From contig NW_019211456.1 in the NCBI RefSeq assembly GCF_002443255.2, forward strand, positions 14,096,229 through 14,160,228: 64,000 nucleotides of DNA, in the 5' to 3' direction. Below are positions 26,415 through 39,322 of the stretch, in pieces. Made by a program: the position numbers and the translations under genes. The notes beneath the pieces were generated by a model that did no database searches, was not told the origin of the DNA, and saw only the letters and a list, made by a program, of their open reading frames with translations. This DNA is from Varroa destructor (Eukaryota > Arthropoda > Arachnida > Mesostigmata > Varroidae). The number at the start of each line of letters is the position of its first letter. Within the stretch, counting starts at the first letter, position 1.

Positions 26415-29021
26415 CTATAATGAAAATAAACAAACAATGAGTTAAAAGTTACAAAGGAGACTGCGCAACGTCAAGCGTACGCAGCGAACAAAAACCGCAA
26501 AGGGGTCGAGGAGCCCTTATCGATACCAGCGCTCTGGTAATAATGCTGATTCAAAAATACGAGCATATTTGCTATTGCGTAATAGGACTCGATACATATC
26601 TACTTTGCAAGGCTCTTAACTAGCCATTACATGTTAACCGTCCTATGGAGAGCTTTATTGGTTGAGCTGATTGGGTTTTATACGATACACTGATAAGGTG
26701 TGGACGATATAGTGTTTAAGTTTGCTTCATCTAGTTTAGCCAGCGAACTTGGGAAAATCCAGCAGTCAGTGTGAACTATTTTTCCTTCTAGGTGCCACTG
26801 TCTAGCCATCAGATATCAGTACTATTTCAGGTAAACGCAGTGGACGAAATGGGTCGGCGGCGGCGGCAGCAGCAGTCGTGATCAATTTACCCTCGTACAC
26901 TAATGAGTACAATTCAAACGATCTTTCGATAATAATAATCCTTAACTTTTACAGAGCAAGCGGAAAGGTGTTTTTGATTTTGGGGTGCCACATATTTATG
27001 ATACAAGCTGGGTGTTTTCATAACTTTCGAACGTTCAGGTGAAATAAGTTAGCTCGTGTGTATCAAGACCACTGCAACAAAGATAGCAAACAGACAATTT
27101 GAATTGTGCCAGTTTAGCTCCAGGTTAGTTATTGTATAACAGCAGCAGATATGCCCCTCTCTACCATAGTCCCATTACAATTTCAATGATTATCATAATT
27201 TACGATTTGGACAAGGAAAATATTCCTCTAGGTAAGTACTATAAAGTCTATGGTAAAATTGTATCCGGTATTCCTTCTTCGGATGGCAAATATACCTGCT
27301 GAAGACGGGACATGTACGTTTTCAATCTGGGTCCAGCTAAATTAAACGTTCGCATTACTGGATGCATAATAATCTTTGGCGCTCAAAGCATCGTGGAACG
27401 AAGGCCACATGATGGTGCAATAAACTAAAAAGAACTAGAAAAATATCCAGCAGAAAAACTTTAGAATATGCCATTTCCGAAATTGCCTGAAAACGCCGAA
27501 GATAAAAAAAAACCCGCCCCTAGATACTAATGGAACTTGAAGGATGCGACAGAACAGGACATGGTAGTTAGCACGTGCCGATGCCCCAACCTTTCTGCGC
27601 AAGTCTAGCCTCTGAGCTCTTATCAATAATGGGTATCCCGGAAATTTAGGCAAAGGAGCGGCGCAGTCTATAAAAAGTGAAACTCCTATGGCATAACAAA
27701 GTTGAAATTCAGTTGATGGAATGACAAGTCTATCCAACAATGTTATCAATACAATGGGACTATGTATGATTAGGAAGGGCTTCATCGCTTCTTTTTCATA
27801 TTCCGCCCATAGTCCGAAACGGAAATGGGCCTGAAGATTGTACAATTTATCTAAGAGACGTGGCAGAAAGGTCGTCCACCTTCCAGTTCGCTGCAGATTA
27901 GGGCGGACGCTATTGCGTCGCCTTCGTTGAGTGCTCGCCGCAACAGTGCTAAGTCTTTTTAGGACGTTATCTCCCTGTGACAAAGGGCGGGGAACTCCAG
28001 ATTACCATGTTCATTCAAATCCGAACTTGCCTGAAGCAAACTAGGGATGCTCTAGAAGCCGATAGGTTTGGGATCGGATAGGTCAAAACATCAGGAGAAC
28101 GGCCCATAGCTTTTCGTTGCAGTATAGGTTTTAGCTTTAGCGTCCTGCGGTTTGCTAGACGTCAGGCAAACGCCGGATCTAAGCTCGAACATTTCGTGCC
28201 CGCAGATAACTATAGTAATTTATAATCTCAAAGAGAGATAAATTTGGGCTCAAAAAAATACACATACATTTAAGGTCTTGAAGACGGGATGAATTTTATG
28301 AACTCAATTTCCTAACAGATTATCTTATATCGTTATTGTCGCTAGTGGCACGCGTTTTCCATTTACTGATACGCACATTTGGGTCGTGACGGATCTAAAA
28401 CAGTATTAGCTTCTGTTTTTGGAATTATAACGAGTTTCAAATGTTCGATGGAATAGACATTGGCTTCGGAGAGTGACTGTTTTGGAGTGACAGCTAACCG
28501 ACTAATACCGTAGATAACCGTTATGCGACCACGAAGCTTTGTGTTATTGTAGAGTATGATTTGTAGTCTCAGTGTTTAACTGAGGGCACCTTAAGTTCCG
28601 GGGTAAATGCCACTTCACACTGCTACATAAATGAAGTACACTACAGTTTCTGAAGACCTATCTCTTAAGCTAGCTGGTCTTTCTTAGATGTCCTAATTAT
28701 CGCTAGTTTCAAATTCGCTCGCCGACATCATTTAGCAGCTTCTACCAACTTAACGTGCAAGGAACATCGACAATTTATATATTCGTGCCATTCTACACAG
28801 GCACACGTACATGAAAACAAGCAAGCTCTCGCTATTGGCAGAAAACATGCACCAATAGGTACGTGTGTATGCAATTGCCATAGATACAGGTGACATAAAC
28901 ATATATTGATTCTTCCTTTTGTATAACATAGCCTAAAAAATATGTAGTAGTTGATATCATAGACAAGCAGGAAGGACAAGATGGGAGAATATAAAATCTT
29001 CGTGCAAGTTTTCGGCACTAC
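26415..29021 (-). other. Intron E7-E8 (2.6 kb)
   Basis: Contains a CGG/CAG triplet run (26855-26875) and a 182-codon minus-strand open frame (27435-27983) of unknown meaning. CTLD-1 joins exactly across it, so that frame is not part of the main transcript. Confidence 0.6.
26855..26875. repeat. (CGG)n(CAG)n compound triplet run
   Basis: Four CGG units followed by three CAG units, within an intron. Confidence 0.85.
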
Positions 29022-29144
29022 CTGGCGTACAGCATTTTGTCGAGCAAACTCTGGATCTCCCTCGAGTCGACGAATGCAAGAAACCCGCCTTCTCGTAAGC
29101 AATGATCGTTTGCGCCCCACCACGACAGCTGTCGCGAGAATACC
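29022..29144 (-). CDS. E7: first helix region of CTLD-1
   Basis: Exon of 123 nt (1 + 40 codons + 2), acceptor CATTTCAG, donor GCCAG|GTAGTG. It encodes QLSWWGANDHCLREGGFLAF, then VDSREIQSLLDKML. This is the classic CTLD pattern S-W-x-x-A-x-x-x-C-x-x-x-G-G-x-L-A-x-V-x-S-x-x-E-x-x-x-L: first helix with its Cys, then the second helix. A longer frame through the same region (28728-29216) reads differently and is not the coding one. The AG left over joins T of E8 to give Ser. Confidence 0.93.
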
Positions 29145-30599
29145 CTGAAATGGGTCAAAAACACATATGCGATAATTGCATTGAACTAAAACGTAAGTTC
29201 TAAGAAGATTTACCATTACATAATTAGTTAGAAAGGGTGAAGGTTAAATCAGCCACATGCAGATATAAAATGGTTTATTTTTTTTTCGTTACAGAATTAT
29301 GCATTGGCAATACTGTTCACTCCGGTAAAAAACAGAGAAACTAGCTAGAAATAAATGGACCGCGCTTATAGCCCATAAATTCAAGCCCATATTTGTTCGA
29401 AATGGGCGACTACTTCTCAGAGGCATGCGAGCTCGACCTTGATGCATTTGCTATTCTAGAAAATTCTCGGTTCCAATAAGTTACCTTGCACATATTGCAC
29501 AATCAACCTTTCAACTCGAGCTTTCGTACAGGCATAACAAAGTTCTGTCAAATAACAGAAGAGTAATATGCACCCAGTGATACCTTATTCCTATACCTCA
29601 TTTTCTAACTCCACGGAACCCATATGAAATGTCATCCTTCATATGCTAATCACGTTTGTAGATGTTTGTTAAAACTTACGTTGCTAAGGGTCATCTCTGA
29701 ACCATTGTTAGGGATGTCATAAGATCTGGGTATTGTTCTAATCTTAATTAATAGTAAATAAATAATTAATTAATAATAATAATACGGAAACCACCAGAAT
29801 CTAGCAGAAGTAACCAAAGAGAAAATTAAAGTTGTCAAAGACAACTGAAATTCTAAGGCTTTTCTTGTTTTTTTATAAATTAATGAATGCAAAACATCAA
29901 ACAAAGACTGAATTATTGCGTTTCCCTTAAACTATTTATTGCAATGCAATAATCGCAGAAATACTCAACGATAATTAAATAGATAATTAATCATATAGCT
30001 GAAGAGAACAAGTTGACCTGGATAAAAATTGCCTTGCAATACAGAACTGAGCGTTTCACAGCATCGCTCAAAATTTAAATAGTATATTGCGATTTTTACA
30101 CAGTGGGCAAATAAGAGAACGAGAACACGCATACCCTACGGTTGGACCAGGGAGCAACAACAGGACATCGATGCGAGGACTCACTCAACTAGAACAAGCG
30201 AATTCAACTTTCAGCACAGAATCAGTTGGGACATTCGGTTTTCGAAGTACTGCCTTTACGCGAGGGCTCAACGATGTCAGTAGGGGACATTGGGAGAAGG
30301 CCGATTAGATCACGGCTAATGCACTTGTTTCAGAAAGACTAAAGATAAATTTCTTGTCGTCGGCAGCCTTTTACCCCGACAAATTTACGAGATCGGTGTC
30401 CCCCGTCAGTGAGTAGGAAAGTGAGTTTTCTGCTGAAGAACCGACCATGGAACAGCATCGGGAAGGTAGATCTGCACCCCCAGTGAACGTGCTTTGGCAA
30501 CAGTTCCTTTAACGAAGCGTGCCACAGGACGTTTACCTTCGGCCAAAGTGCAGGCTATCAAAGGTGTGCACACACAGGCGACATAAGGATGAAAAGGAC

Positions 30600-30636
30600 A
30601 ATAACAATAACGATAACAACAGCAACAACAACAACA
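30600..30636. repeat. Imperfect (AAC)n triplet run
   Basis: Alternating AAC, AAT, GAT and AGC triplets ending in four AAC units. Confidence 0.8.
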
Positions 30637-31499
30637 CTATCCTCTACTAAACTGAGGTGGGAGATTAGCCACGGGACATAGTACAACAAAAGTAAGCTAA
30701 TAAACAATATTTCACGTAAGACGCATTATCACGAAGGCGAGTTGCAGCTTTTAGAGGTGCTGTTGCAGTCTTAGTTTGTGTCCAGGGTCAAGAAATGCAA
30801 GCAACAGGCAAGGTGCTGTGTAAACTACGAAAAGGTCCAAGAAAAATCGAATTTTCTTTTTTTGGCTCTCTTCCTGAACGTGCTTATAACGGTTCCATGC
30901 AACGATTATTGCGATTTTTGTGGGCCTCTCTGTGTATCGGTTTTCGTTATTTACTCGTTAGTATTACGAAGCAAATTTTTAGTATCCATTATTAATATGG
31001 CTTACTGTGAAATCGGCAAATAGCTAGCTCTTATTAAACCTATTTTATTCAGAGTTAGCGTTCTATTTTAGAAAGCTGAGTCTCGGTCGAGTAAAGAAAA
31101 TTTCGTAGAGAAAAACGCGAGATACTTATTCTCAATTGTATTATCGAACACTACAACAAGTGATCCTCTTTTCATACTGGGCAGCTGCCTGCGCAAGAAA
31201 ATAACTTTTATCTGTCAACTACTTATGTAGATACGATGAACTTACATTTCGTTTAAGCGTATAGTGTTCGCTTCATTATTAGTGAATAGAACTATACCTT
31301 TCTAGATAAATATCTTCATTGCTAGACCGGAGCTACCTATGAACAGCTGTTGATTTTTATCTATTTTATGTTAAGGTTGTTTGTCTTCTTTACCTTTCCA
31401 TTGTTTGTCCACTTCTATATACCGTTCGAAACTGCTCTTTCTCTTTTGTCCATCCAATACATGTCATTATGAAGAGAACAGAATTTGATGTAAGGTCCA

Positions 31500-32340
31500 G
31501 GCTCTAAATAATGAAGTTTTCATTTGAGAAAAAGTTCACTTTGCTTTTGTCAAAGCCAAAGTAGCACGGAATTTTTATGCGGTATACAGCTATGGCTCTA
31601 TGACTACGACCGCTGCTCAAAACTGGGTTTTGAAATTATAGCATGACATCTTAGAACTGGAGGATGGGCCCCGCTCGGCTCGTTCAGTTGTCTGAGGTTG
31701 ATTAGGATCGATTAAGGCCACTTTTGAAGGGAGTTAGTCAGACAATCATCAGCACTGACTTGAGATTCATGGCACTGGTTGAAAAATTAGGAAGTTGCGT
31801 GCTCCATAGACTGGGAGTTTCAACATATGGCTCGGCATGAAGCAGTACGCAGCCACAATGGAAAGTTTCGATGCGGAATTGTCACCTGGGAGATGCACCC
31901 AAGTTTAGAAGCAGATCAAAGTTCTGCGTTCGGTGCGACTGGAGGGGGATTATACACTGGGAAATCGTTGAAAAGGAAGAACGTAGTCAGCAAAAATCTG
32001 TACATGGCTCATTTGCACCAAGTGAACAAAGCTGCCTAACAGAAGAGATCAATAGACAAAACACAGTAATTCTTCTCTACAAAAATACCAGCAAGTACAA
32101 AAGCTCACCATATTTTCTAATCCTTCCGAATTCCCGAACCTTTCCAGTCATTGATAAATAAAATTAGTCACTGTGTGATTCACAGTAAAGATGGTCTCAA
32201 AATCCGGCCGAACTAGTTCATCAATAGCAGAGCTAAAGGAGAATTGTTAAATGAATTACCTAACAGACGAGAGAAGATCGTCAAGAATAGCGACAGATGT
32301 TGAAACGCTGTGATTTTGTTCGTTAAAACCAACTTTCTTA
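31500..32340 (+). mobile_element. Degenerate mariner-family transposon (transposase remnant)
   Basis: Conceptual translation across frame changes and stops gives the mariner transposase landmarks in the right order. At 31552-31640 is KAKVARNFYAVYSYG...AQNWVLKL (helix-turn-helix region, then a stop). At about 31650-31695 is LELEDGPRSARSVV (family L-E-D-x-P-R-S-G-R-P). At 31923-31979 is FCVRCDWRGIIHWEIVEKE (family V-W-W-D-W-K-G-V-I-H-Y-E). At 31997-32038 is NLYMAHLHQVNKAA, then VILLYKNTSKY at about 32070. Near 32265 EKIVKNSDRC resembles the C-terminal W-x-K-V-I-x-x-N-G. The second catalytic Asp (in Q-D-N-A-R-P-H) is replaced by Lys, several in-frame stops and shifts are present, and the first catalytic Asp region cannot be found. 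It is an inactive fossil. Terminal repeats were not identified, so the ends are approximate. Confidence 0.8.
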
Positions 32341-34871
32341 TATACCCTAACTGAATAAAAGGTTTTTCGATCTTCTATTGTGTGAGAAATATTTGTCATT
32401 AAAATTATGAACCCCAAAGTTAAGCTGATCGTAAAGCATTACTGAAACAGACACCCACTACACTATTACATTGGCTAGTCTCCTATTGACGGTACATTAT
32501 CGGCTAAAGCGAGATAATTGTTAACAATAGATCAATGGCATATCTGAGAAGGTGCTCACCCTAACCTCGTGCTTCTGTTTTTGCCCCAGCATCAATTCTG
32601 TCAAAACACAGTAGTTCATCTCGTTTAGAGGAAAGTACTATTCAACAATGTATCTGCACAACTTCTTGCAGTATTCTCCTTTTCAATGAGTTATTCATTC
32701 TTGCTAGGATTTCGTATTACGGATTCATGTTTGTGACGTACTTATTCGCTAACCATAATTTGTAGCCCCTTACGTCTCAGATGGTTGTGAGCTAGAAGCA
32801 TTAAAAGAGTGACGCACTAAATTATCTTCAATTAAAAGAGTCATCTTTCCTTACAGCCACACGTGACTTCGACATGCACCTGGCGCTTCCTACGCACTTC
32901 ACACAGAAATTAGGAGCTATCAGCGAAGACAGAGCAGTGAGAGAGGCCTGACTGGATTCGGTCTACCTCAGTCCTCGGAGAGAAGAAAACCCCAGTTGAA
33001 TAATCATTATTTGGACACATTCTGTCGCCTTTTCCGACGGCTTGCAGCCTCTTGCTGCTTGGCCTAGAGTTCAGTGCCTGCTAGAAGGGCCAATAAAGGA
33101 GAACAGAACTTGAATCCCGGCGCGCTGCGACGAGAAGAAAGCATGCTGCCGCCACCTGTGAGAACGGATGATGACAACGGAAACGCAGGAAAAGCAAGAA
33201 AGATTTCCCCCATTTGCTTGATCCTATTTTTCTCGCTAACTACCACCTTATCCTCTGTCACCTAGAAAAACAAGCTGGGAGGCACGCACTTCAGGTTTTA
33301 CAACCAGTGGCAGCAAACGGTAGTAAACCTCGAGCATGAGCATGCGTTAAGGCATGAAAAGTTCGAAATTATTAAACGTGGTTGGCCTTTTTTTTCATTA
33401 AAAAAAATATGTAATTACAACTGAGACTAGACTGCATGCACTTGTTATGCACACAAAATGAATAGGTATCTTTACTCAACATCAATCCACCAAATAAGGC
33501 CGTTCATGTTTTCGATATTATGGTAATAGGTCTAAGTGATCTAACCGGATCTTTTCTGTCCCATAAGATTATAGCGTAGTACACCTTCTATCAAACCGCA
33601 AGAAAACTCACACGTATGAGTTTTTTGGTCTCGCTCGAGATGCGTGCGCAAATAAGTGCTATCTTTCTAAAGGGCATACATGGCCTGCTACGTTCTACAA
33701 CGTACTAATTTCGCCGAAAGCATATATTAACACTATTTAGCGTAATAGCCAAATTATGAGGCGAATTAAGCAGTTTCTCTTAGCAAAGCGTCCGTTAGAA
33801 GCTCCTCGTAATGTTCAATCGATCAGCAAAAAAAAGTAGCCAAATAGACAATGGTAGCCGAAACGTTGCCCTTTTTTTCTGCATTTCGTCTGTAGCCGCT
33901 ATGCAGGTGTTCCGTTCTAGAGGCTCGACAAACGTCTGGATAGGGTTAGGTCCTAGCGGCCACACAGCCCAACAGAGGTGTACTTTATGGCCGACCATAT
34001 ATCCGTCACAGAGAAAAGACCGACTTTACATCAATAATACTTGGTCCTCAAGTTTTGGCCACCGTTCACAGTGGACGTGAGGTACAACGAATTGGTACTG
34101 CAAATTAATTCTGTCACCTAGGGACTTTATAGGCGCTAGTCCGATCGTGGGTGTCTGCGGCCTGACAAGCTTTGTTGTAAACCCGGTCACGGTTGAGGGT
34201 CTAACCTCCGAAAGAAATTAATTTGTATATGAATCAGTACAAATGACGTTAGTCTGTATGGCTGGCAGCCAGTAACAGTTGCCCCTTTCTAACTTATCTA
34301 TTTGGAATGCGTCGTATTTATACCCTAGCGTTGTCAATGAAATCCTGAGAATCGGATATAGGACGGATCGGCTCATCCATTGTTTCTACTTCATGCTGTA
34401 ATGTTACGAACAAACCGAAAAGCGAAGCTAGTGCTACCTGTTAACAGTGTAGTTGAATAGCTAAGTGTACGCAGCGGAAACGTGCGGGCTGTCAGCTGCG
34501 GTGGAGACAGTAGCGCTGCCAGACGGCAGGCCGTTGAACTAAGGGATGCGTAGAAGGAAAAGGTATCGACACCCACTAAGCCGCTGCTAGAAATAGGGCG
34601 CGCTTTATACGTAATGCCCACTGAAAATGTAGGGTGCCCAGAATATATATCAATAGGTAAAATGTGATTCTACTTAAATTCTCGTTGTTAAAAACCACAT
34701 ACATGATTACACATTAGGCGCACGAAACTCTGCTACTTGAAGAAGCTGCTAGATACACATCCCGTTCTCAATTATTGTTTGTACCTTTCATTTACTTTCG
34801 CGCGTTGATTTCTAAAGGCGACAAAGAGTCGAGTAGAAGAAGTACGCCAGAACAAATATGTTATCACTGAC

Positions 34872-34982
34872 CTGTAACAAAAGTTTCCCCTCGAGAGCCA
34901 AAAGAGCTCGGTGTCATTTGTACTCTTCCCCTCAGAGGGGTCGCAGCGCAGGTACTTGGCGTCTGATACTCTCCGCTCATAT
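34872..34982 (-). CDS. E6: CUB-C to CTLD-1 linker and start of CTLD-1
   Basis: Exon of 111 nt (1 + 36 codons + 2), acceptor ATTTCAG, donor TTACAG|GTCAGT. YERRV finishes CUB-C. The next part, YLRCDPSEG...TELFWLSRGNFCYR, is the opening of a long-form C-type lectin-like domain: a first cysteine, a Trp, and then the G-N-F-C-Y that stands for the usual C-Y-x-F. The exon is open in two frames. The other reads like a sushi domain start (TCAATPLRGRV), but only this frame joins both neighbours, and E7 continues it as VFSRQLSWWGAN. One sequon (NDT). Confidence 0.88.
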
Positions 34983-35186
34983 CTGAAATAAATTAAAATA
35001 GTATTGTGTTTGTTGAACTGCCAATTGAAGTAACAGCAGCCATCACTCAGGTTGTTACACCGACACCAATAGAGAAATCGAATATTAGCGATATGACCAG
35101 TATGTTTTTTTGTGTTAGGTCTTTTCAATAGAAGCCATCTTGTTGTTCATCAAATCGAAGTCAGCGTAGGTATCATGATCGCTTAC
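34983..35186 (-). other. Intron E5-E6 (204 bp)
   Basis: Shortest intron of the gene, GT-AG, without other content. Confidence 0.85.
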
Positions 35187-35328
35187 CGGGCGCAAAAGGC
35201 TAATCTGCGAAGGGGACTGGCTTGTCCGTGAATCCGCAATCGCCAGATGCTCTCAGACGAGTCAAAGGCACCAAATGAGGTGGTGCCTAACATTTCTGAC
35301 GTCCAGTCGCCACACAGGCGAGTGCGGC
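35187..35328 (-). CDS. E5: end of CUB-C
   Basis: Exon of 142 nt between acceptor TTGTTGCAG and donor GCCCG|GTAAGC; only one frame is open. It encodes RTRLCGDWTSEM (fourth CUB cysteine in an L-C-G motif), then SSESIWRLRIHGQA and LAFCAR, matching the last strands of a CUB. The phase fits E4 (one base plus GC gives Gly) and E6 (CG plus A gives Arg). An intron of 204 bp, the shortest in the gene, separates it from E6. The final strand carries an extra Cys (FCAR), where CUBs usually have F-x-A-x-Y. Confidence 0.9.
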
Positions 35329-36600
35329 CTGCAACAATAATGAAAATAATATAATGAACGCACATTATGCAGCTAAAATGTAAGCACATTCCGATTACAC
35401 AAGATCAGAAACAGTCGGGCCAGAATTACTGCCGCCCTGTCGTTAAGTTAATTATTAAAACGTGTAGGCGCATAAAAATTCCATTATCAAGCAACAAGCG
35501 CGTACCCATCTTGCTTGTATATCAAATAAGGTGTGTTATTTATCAACAGGCAAAATGTACAAAAAAAAAGTAACGAGCGCTTCGGAAAAAGTTAACGGTA
35601 ATTATTAATAGATTTATTCCATAAAGACACGTTTCAGCAGTATATCAGTTGTATGTCGCCACGGGGCTTACGTGAAACTAGGTCTCTCCGCTGGGTGAAA
35701 CCTGCCATAATTGACCTTCAAGTAAGATTTTGATTACTGTTCACTGCCCAAAAAACGAAAAGTCAGGCAAGCCCAAAAACATTTTCACTCCATTATGATT
35801 TGACCCAGTGTCATTAGATCGTGCAGTCTTGACCGGGCTTAAATTATCGCAGATCTGCAGTATATTACGGGCGTGTGCCTCCATCTATTTATCTAAATGT
35901 GATTTAGAATTTTTATTTTTATAGCTCCTCAATCATCCTCCTCACCATTAAAGTGACCGCTGCAAGAAAAAAAAAGTTACAGTAAAGCCAAAATGAAAGA
36001 AAAAGAAGTTAGCTGATGGAACAGCGAACCCGTCAAGCATTTAGGCTATACTTTTTAAAACATGGACGGTGACCCACAATATGCTACTAAGCACTAGGAC
36101 CCAAAAGCAGGCCTGCATAACTGCAGCTAATTTACCGCAAGGGAAACATTAGCCCAGCAAAGTTTCAGTAGACGCTTACTGTGTTTTTACCATTTACCTT
36201 ACTCCCACCTTGTTGCCATTACTGTTTTGTTCAGTCGTGTATTTTCCTCGATTAGCACACGCTGACATTTTGTCGTCCCTTCTGGTTATCGCTGTCAACA
36301 GTATGCGAGGTTATCCAATATATGGTTTTAAGCCAAAAGCCGTTCTAATTTATATGTACTTTACAAACGTTATATGCACATTTTGTTCACAGCAGTAGAA
36401 CAGTACAGGGGACATCAGCTATTGTGTATTTAAGGTATTTTAATCAATGTCATGGTACGATTTATCAAAGCACTTATCCCAAACCTTTCCTTATCAATTC
36501 GTGTATTACCTGGAAACATTTAGAATCATCGTGTATGGTGATAGTGCACGTAAGACGTGACATATTTTTACGTATGAATAATTAGGAAATTCTATTTATG

Positions 36601-36620
36601 TTTTCTTTCTTTCTTTCTTT
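36601..36620. repeat. (TTTC)n microsatellite
   Basis: Five TTTC-type units in a row. Confidence 0.9.
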
Positions 36621-39322
36621 ATTTTAACAGAACAAATTTTTTCCACTACTTGTATATTTCCCCGTACAGAAGGCCTCAAAACGCAAATCCTTATCAAATC
36701 ATTGTACGATTTGCAACATATTGTATCAACTAACCGTCTTATGCTTTAACTTGAAATGACCAAGTTCCGAAATTTTTCTTGCTTCGACGGGATGTTATAC
36801 GCCGTAACCCACTTAACGCTTTCGTTTCTTGGCGTTTACTCTTCTATGGAAGTTCATAACTTTCGAATCCTCGGAAGCGTCGTTCTGTCACTCCAGTACT
36901 CCAGCCGATGCCTGATATCGCTCACCTGCTTCTGCGAAGAAGGCTGTCGCCAGTCATGTCTTCACTCATGACCAGCGTTGAACCTCTTCTTCCTTCCAAT
37001 GACCGAGCAAACGCGGTAGGGCTACGCACGGAGGATCGTGCGTATAAGAGAATCAGCGTTACGATGAGTCGTAAAAACAGTAACCATTCAAGCAAAAAAA
37101 GAGAGTGCTATGGCTTGCCAGCATGCGGAAATAGGGACAGCCACGGCTAGGCGCATTGCGGCTATGACTGAGTGCAACGGCCAAGTCGTCTAGAGAATCT
37201 TGTAATTCACAGCCAGCCAACAGAAGGCGCGAGAGAAAGAGAAACTGGGTCGTTCACAGTACTCCCGTCCTCGCTTGGGCTTGTCTTTTATTTCGCCTTT
37301 GGTTAGCAACCGTCCGTCGCCACTATTGAAAGACCCCTAAAGCCAAAAATACGGTTTTCAGGTTCGGATACGGATGACTGCTGAGATATGTAACGCTCGT
37401 CTTTCAAATCACCGATAGTGAGTTCATATATACGTAAAAAACGATAAGCAGCAAAAAAAAAACCATTATCGTCTTTTATCCCTCTGAGTATGTAAACAGA
37501 TACGTCAGTGCGCGGTATAGCGTATATATAGCGTACACTGACTGATGTTGATCTTGCCGCCTCAGTTGGCGCCGTAACAGTACGACAACAAATAATTCGT
37601 GTTTTGGAATTTTGTCAAATGCCTTTGTTCTCTATACAAGCTTTGTGAGCTCTTTTAGCAGACCTAGACAAAGTAAATCGATATTGCCGTTCAGACGCCT
37701 TCAAAGGTGGCGCCAAACCAAAGGCAATCATGTTTTTCTTAGCTAGCGATGCTTCAACCTCTCGAGGCTAAATAATCGAGCGTATACTGTTGAATGATCA
37801 GTTCTGTGTAGGTGAAATCTATGTTTAGCATGGTTGTAAATACGGCCACTCCCGTATGAATACAGTCCCTCAATGTATTCGCTTAATGTAAAAAGCAGAT
37901 ATTATCGTACGAGTAAGCTTTCGATCTTGTTAGGTGCATATCCACCGCGATTCCTTCCTTCCGCGATCTCGTCTAGTTGTCAAGCCTATTAAGGAATAGT
38001 ATTGTATTACCTTCATCAGGAAAAGCCTAGATCGCCTTCATCAGAGCAAATGCCAGAGTGTGATACTATTATCTGTTTTCAGCGATACGTTACTATGCTC
38101 GGGTTTCGCTTTGCGCTGTTGAAGGTAAATTACCATGACGATACAATATGGTTAATTAATCCTTATATCGCCTGCTATTTGCTGGCAATATATGCGTATC
38201 ATTGTAAATCAAGCTTGTACCTTTCTTGGACCATTAGCAGCAGAAATATGTGATTCTGATTAAAATCCAAAAGTAATTGATTTCTCTTACTCTTCGGTAA
38301 CATATGACCACGGATCCTTCTCCCGTGATAACGTATTCATTGTTTAGACTTGCACCAAGTCGAATAAGCCCTCAACCAAACATAAATATATCTAGCTTGT
38401 CCTTCGAAAGCCTGCCTTTCCGTACTCGCTGCCACGTCGCTCGTAAAATGATCACCAACATAGACTGCTAATGCACACGGCTGGTTCAGCGACGACATTC
38501 GCTCAGCAGAACTTCAGCCGTAACATAGTCAACCTTCGTAGGCTCTTGGGCCTCCTTGCTTCGCGGTGTGTCCTTGCATTCTTAACTAGCGCGAGATACC
38601 TTCTAGTATATAGTGATCTAGTGGATTATTAATAGGAAATAGGCACTAGCTGCAGCGAGCGATAAGTTACACGAGCGTATTCACAGAGATAATGTGTTAT
38701 GTGGAAGGTAGACAATTGCAATCCTTATTTACTTACTCGGTTAGCCGAACATAGGCCGGTCACTTTGGTTCTAAGAATGTTTTTCTAAAACATGTTTATG
38801 GCCTTTTTTATCGGCGCTTGCTTGTTATGTTCAGAAGATGCACGGCACTAAAAAAGGATAGGCTGTTTTTACAGAGCCGTAGTAATGATGCAAAGCTGCA
38901 CATATGCACACACCTACGACAGACAATCTATACAGCGAACATCGAACCTAGACTATAAAACTTAGGGAACTTACATTAAACACCGACGCCCACAAGCACC
39001 CACGCATACGGAAACAATTCATACACAATGGTCTGCTTCCCCCCACCTATCATCAGGTTCTTTATTCTAGATTCTCCTGCTCAAGGATCAACTGTAGCTT
39101 TCATAATGCGTCAATGCCAACTGACCCAGCGCTCCGCAAAGGTTATCGCGTCGTACACTTTTATACTGGGATGGTCCGAAGGTTCGGCCCGTACCATTTC
39201 ATAGTAGATAAGCGCTGCGTTTCTATGTTCGTAGACTTTCGAAACGGTCCCCACAGTGAAACTATGATGGACAATGCTCTGCGCCACATAGACTGCTCTT
39301 CGACGCAGCGACATGCTCTGCC

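Larger units (their letters stand above)
29145..34871 (-). other. Intron E6-E7 (5.7 kb)
   Basis: Holds an AT-rich AAT/TTA tract (about 29743-29784), an imperfect AAC-type triplet run (30600-30636) and the degenerate mariner copy at 31500-32340 on the plus strand. The remainder is featureless. Confidence 0.65.

Noticed and set aside
28728..29216. 162-codon minus-strand open frame over E7
   Set aside because: It is in a different frame from the CTLD exon it contains. The CTLD frame with matched splice phases explains the region.
34872..34982. Sushi/CCP domain start in E6 in another frame (TCAATPLRGRV)
   Set aside because: That frame does not join E5 or E7; the chosen frame closes CUB-C and opens CTLD-1 exactly.
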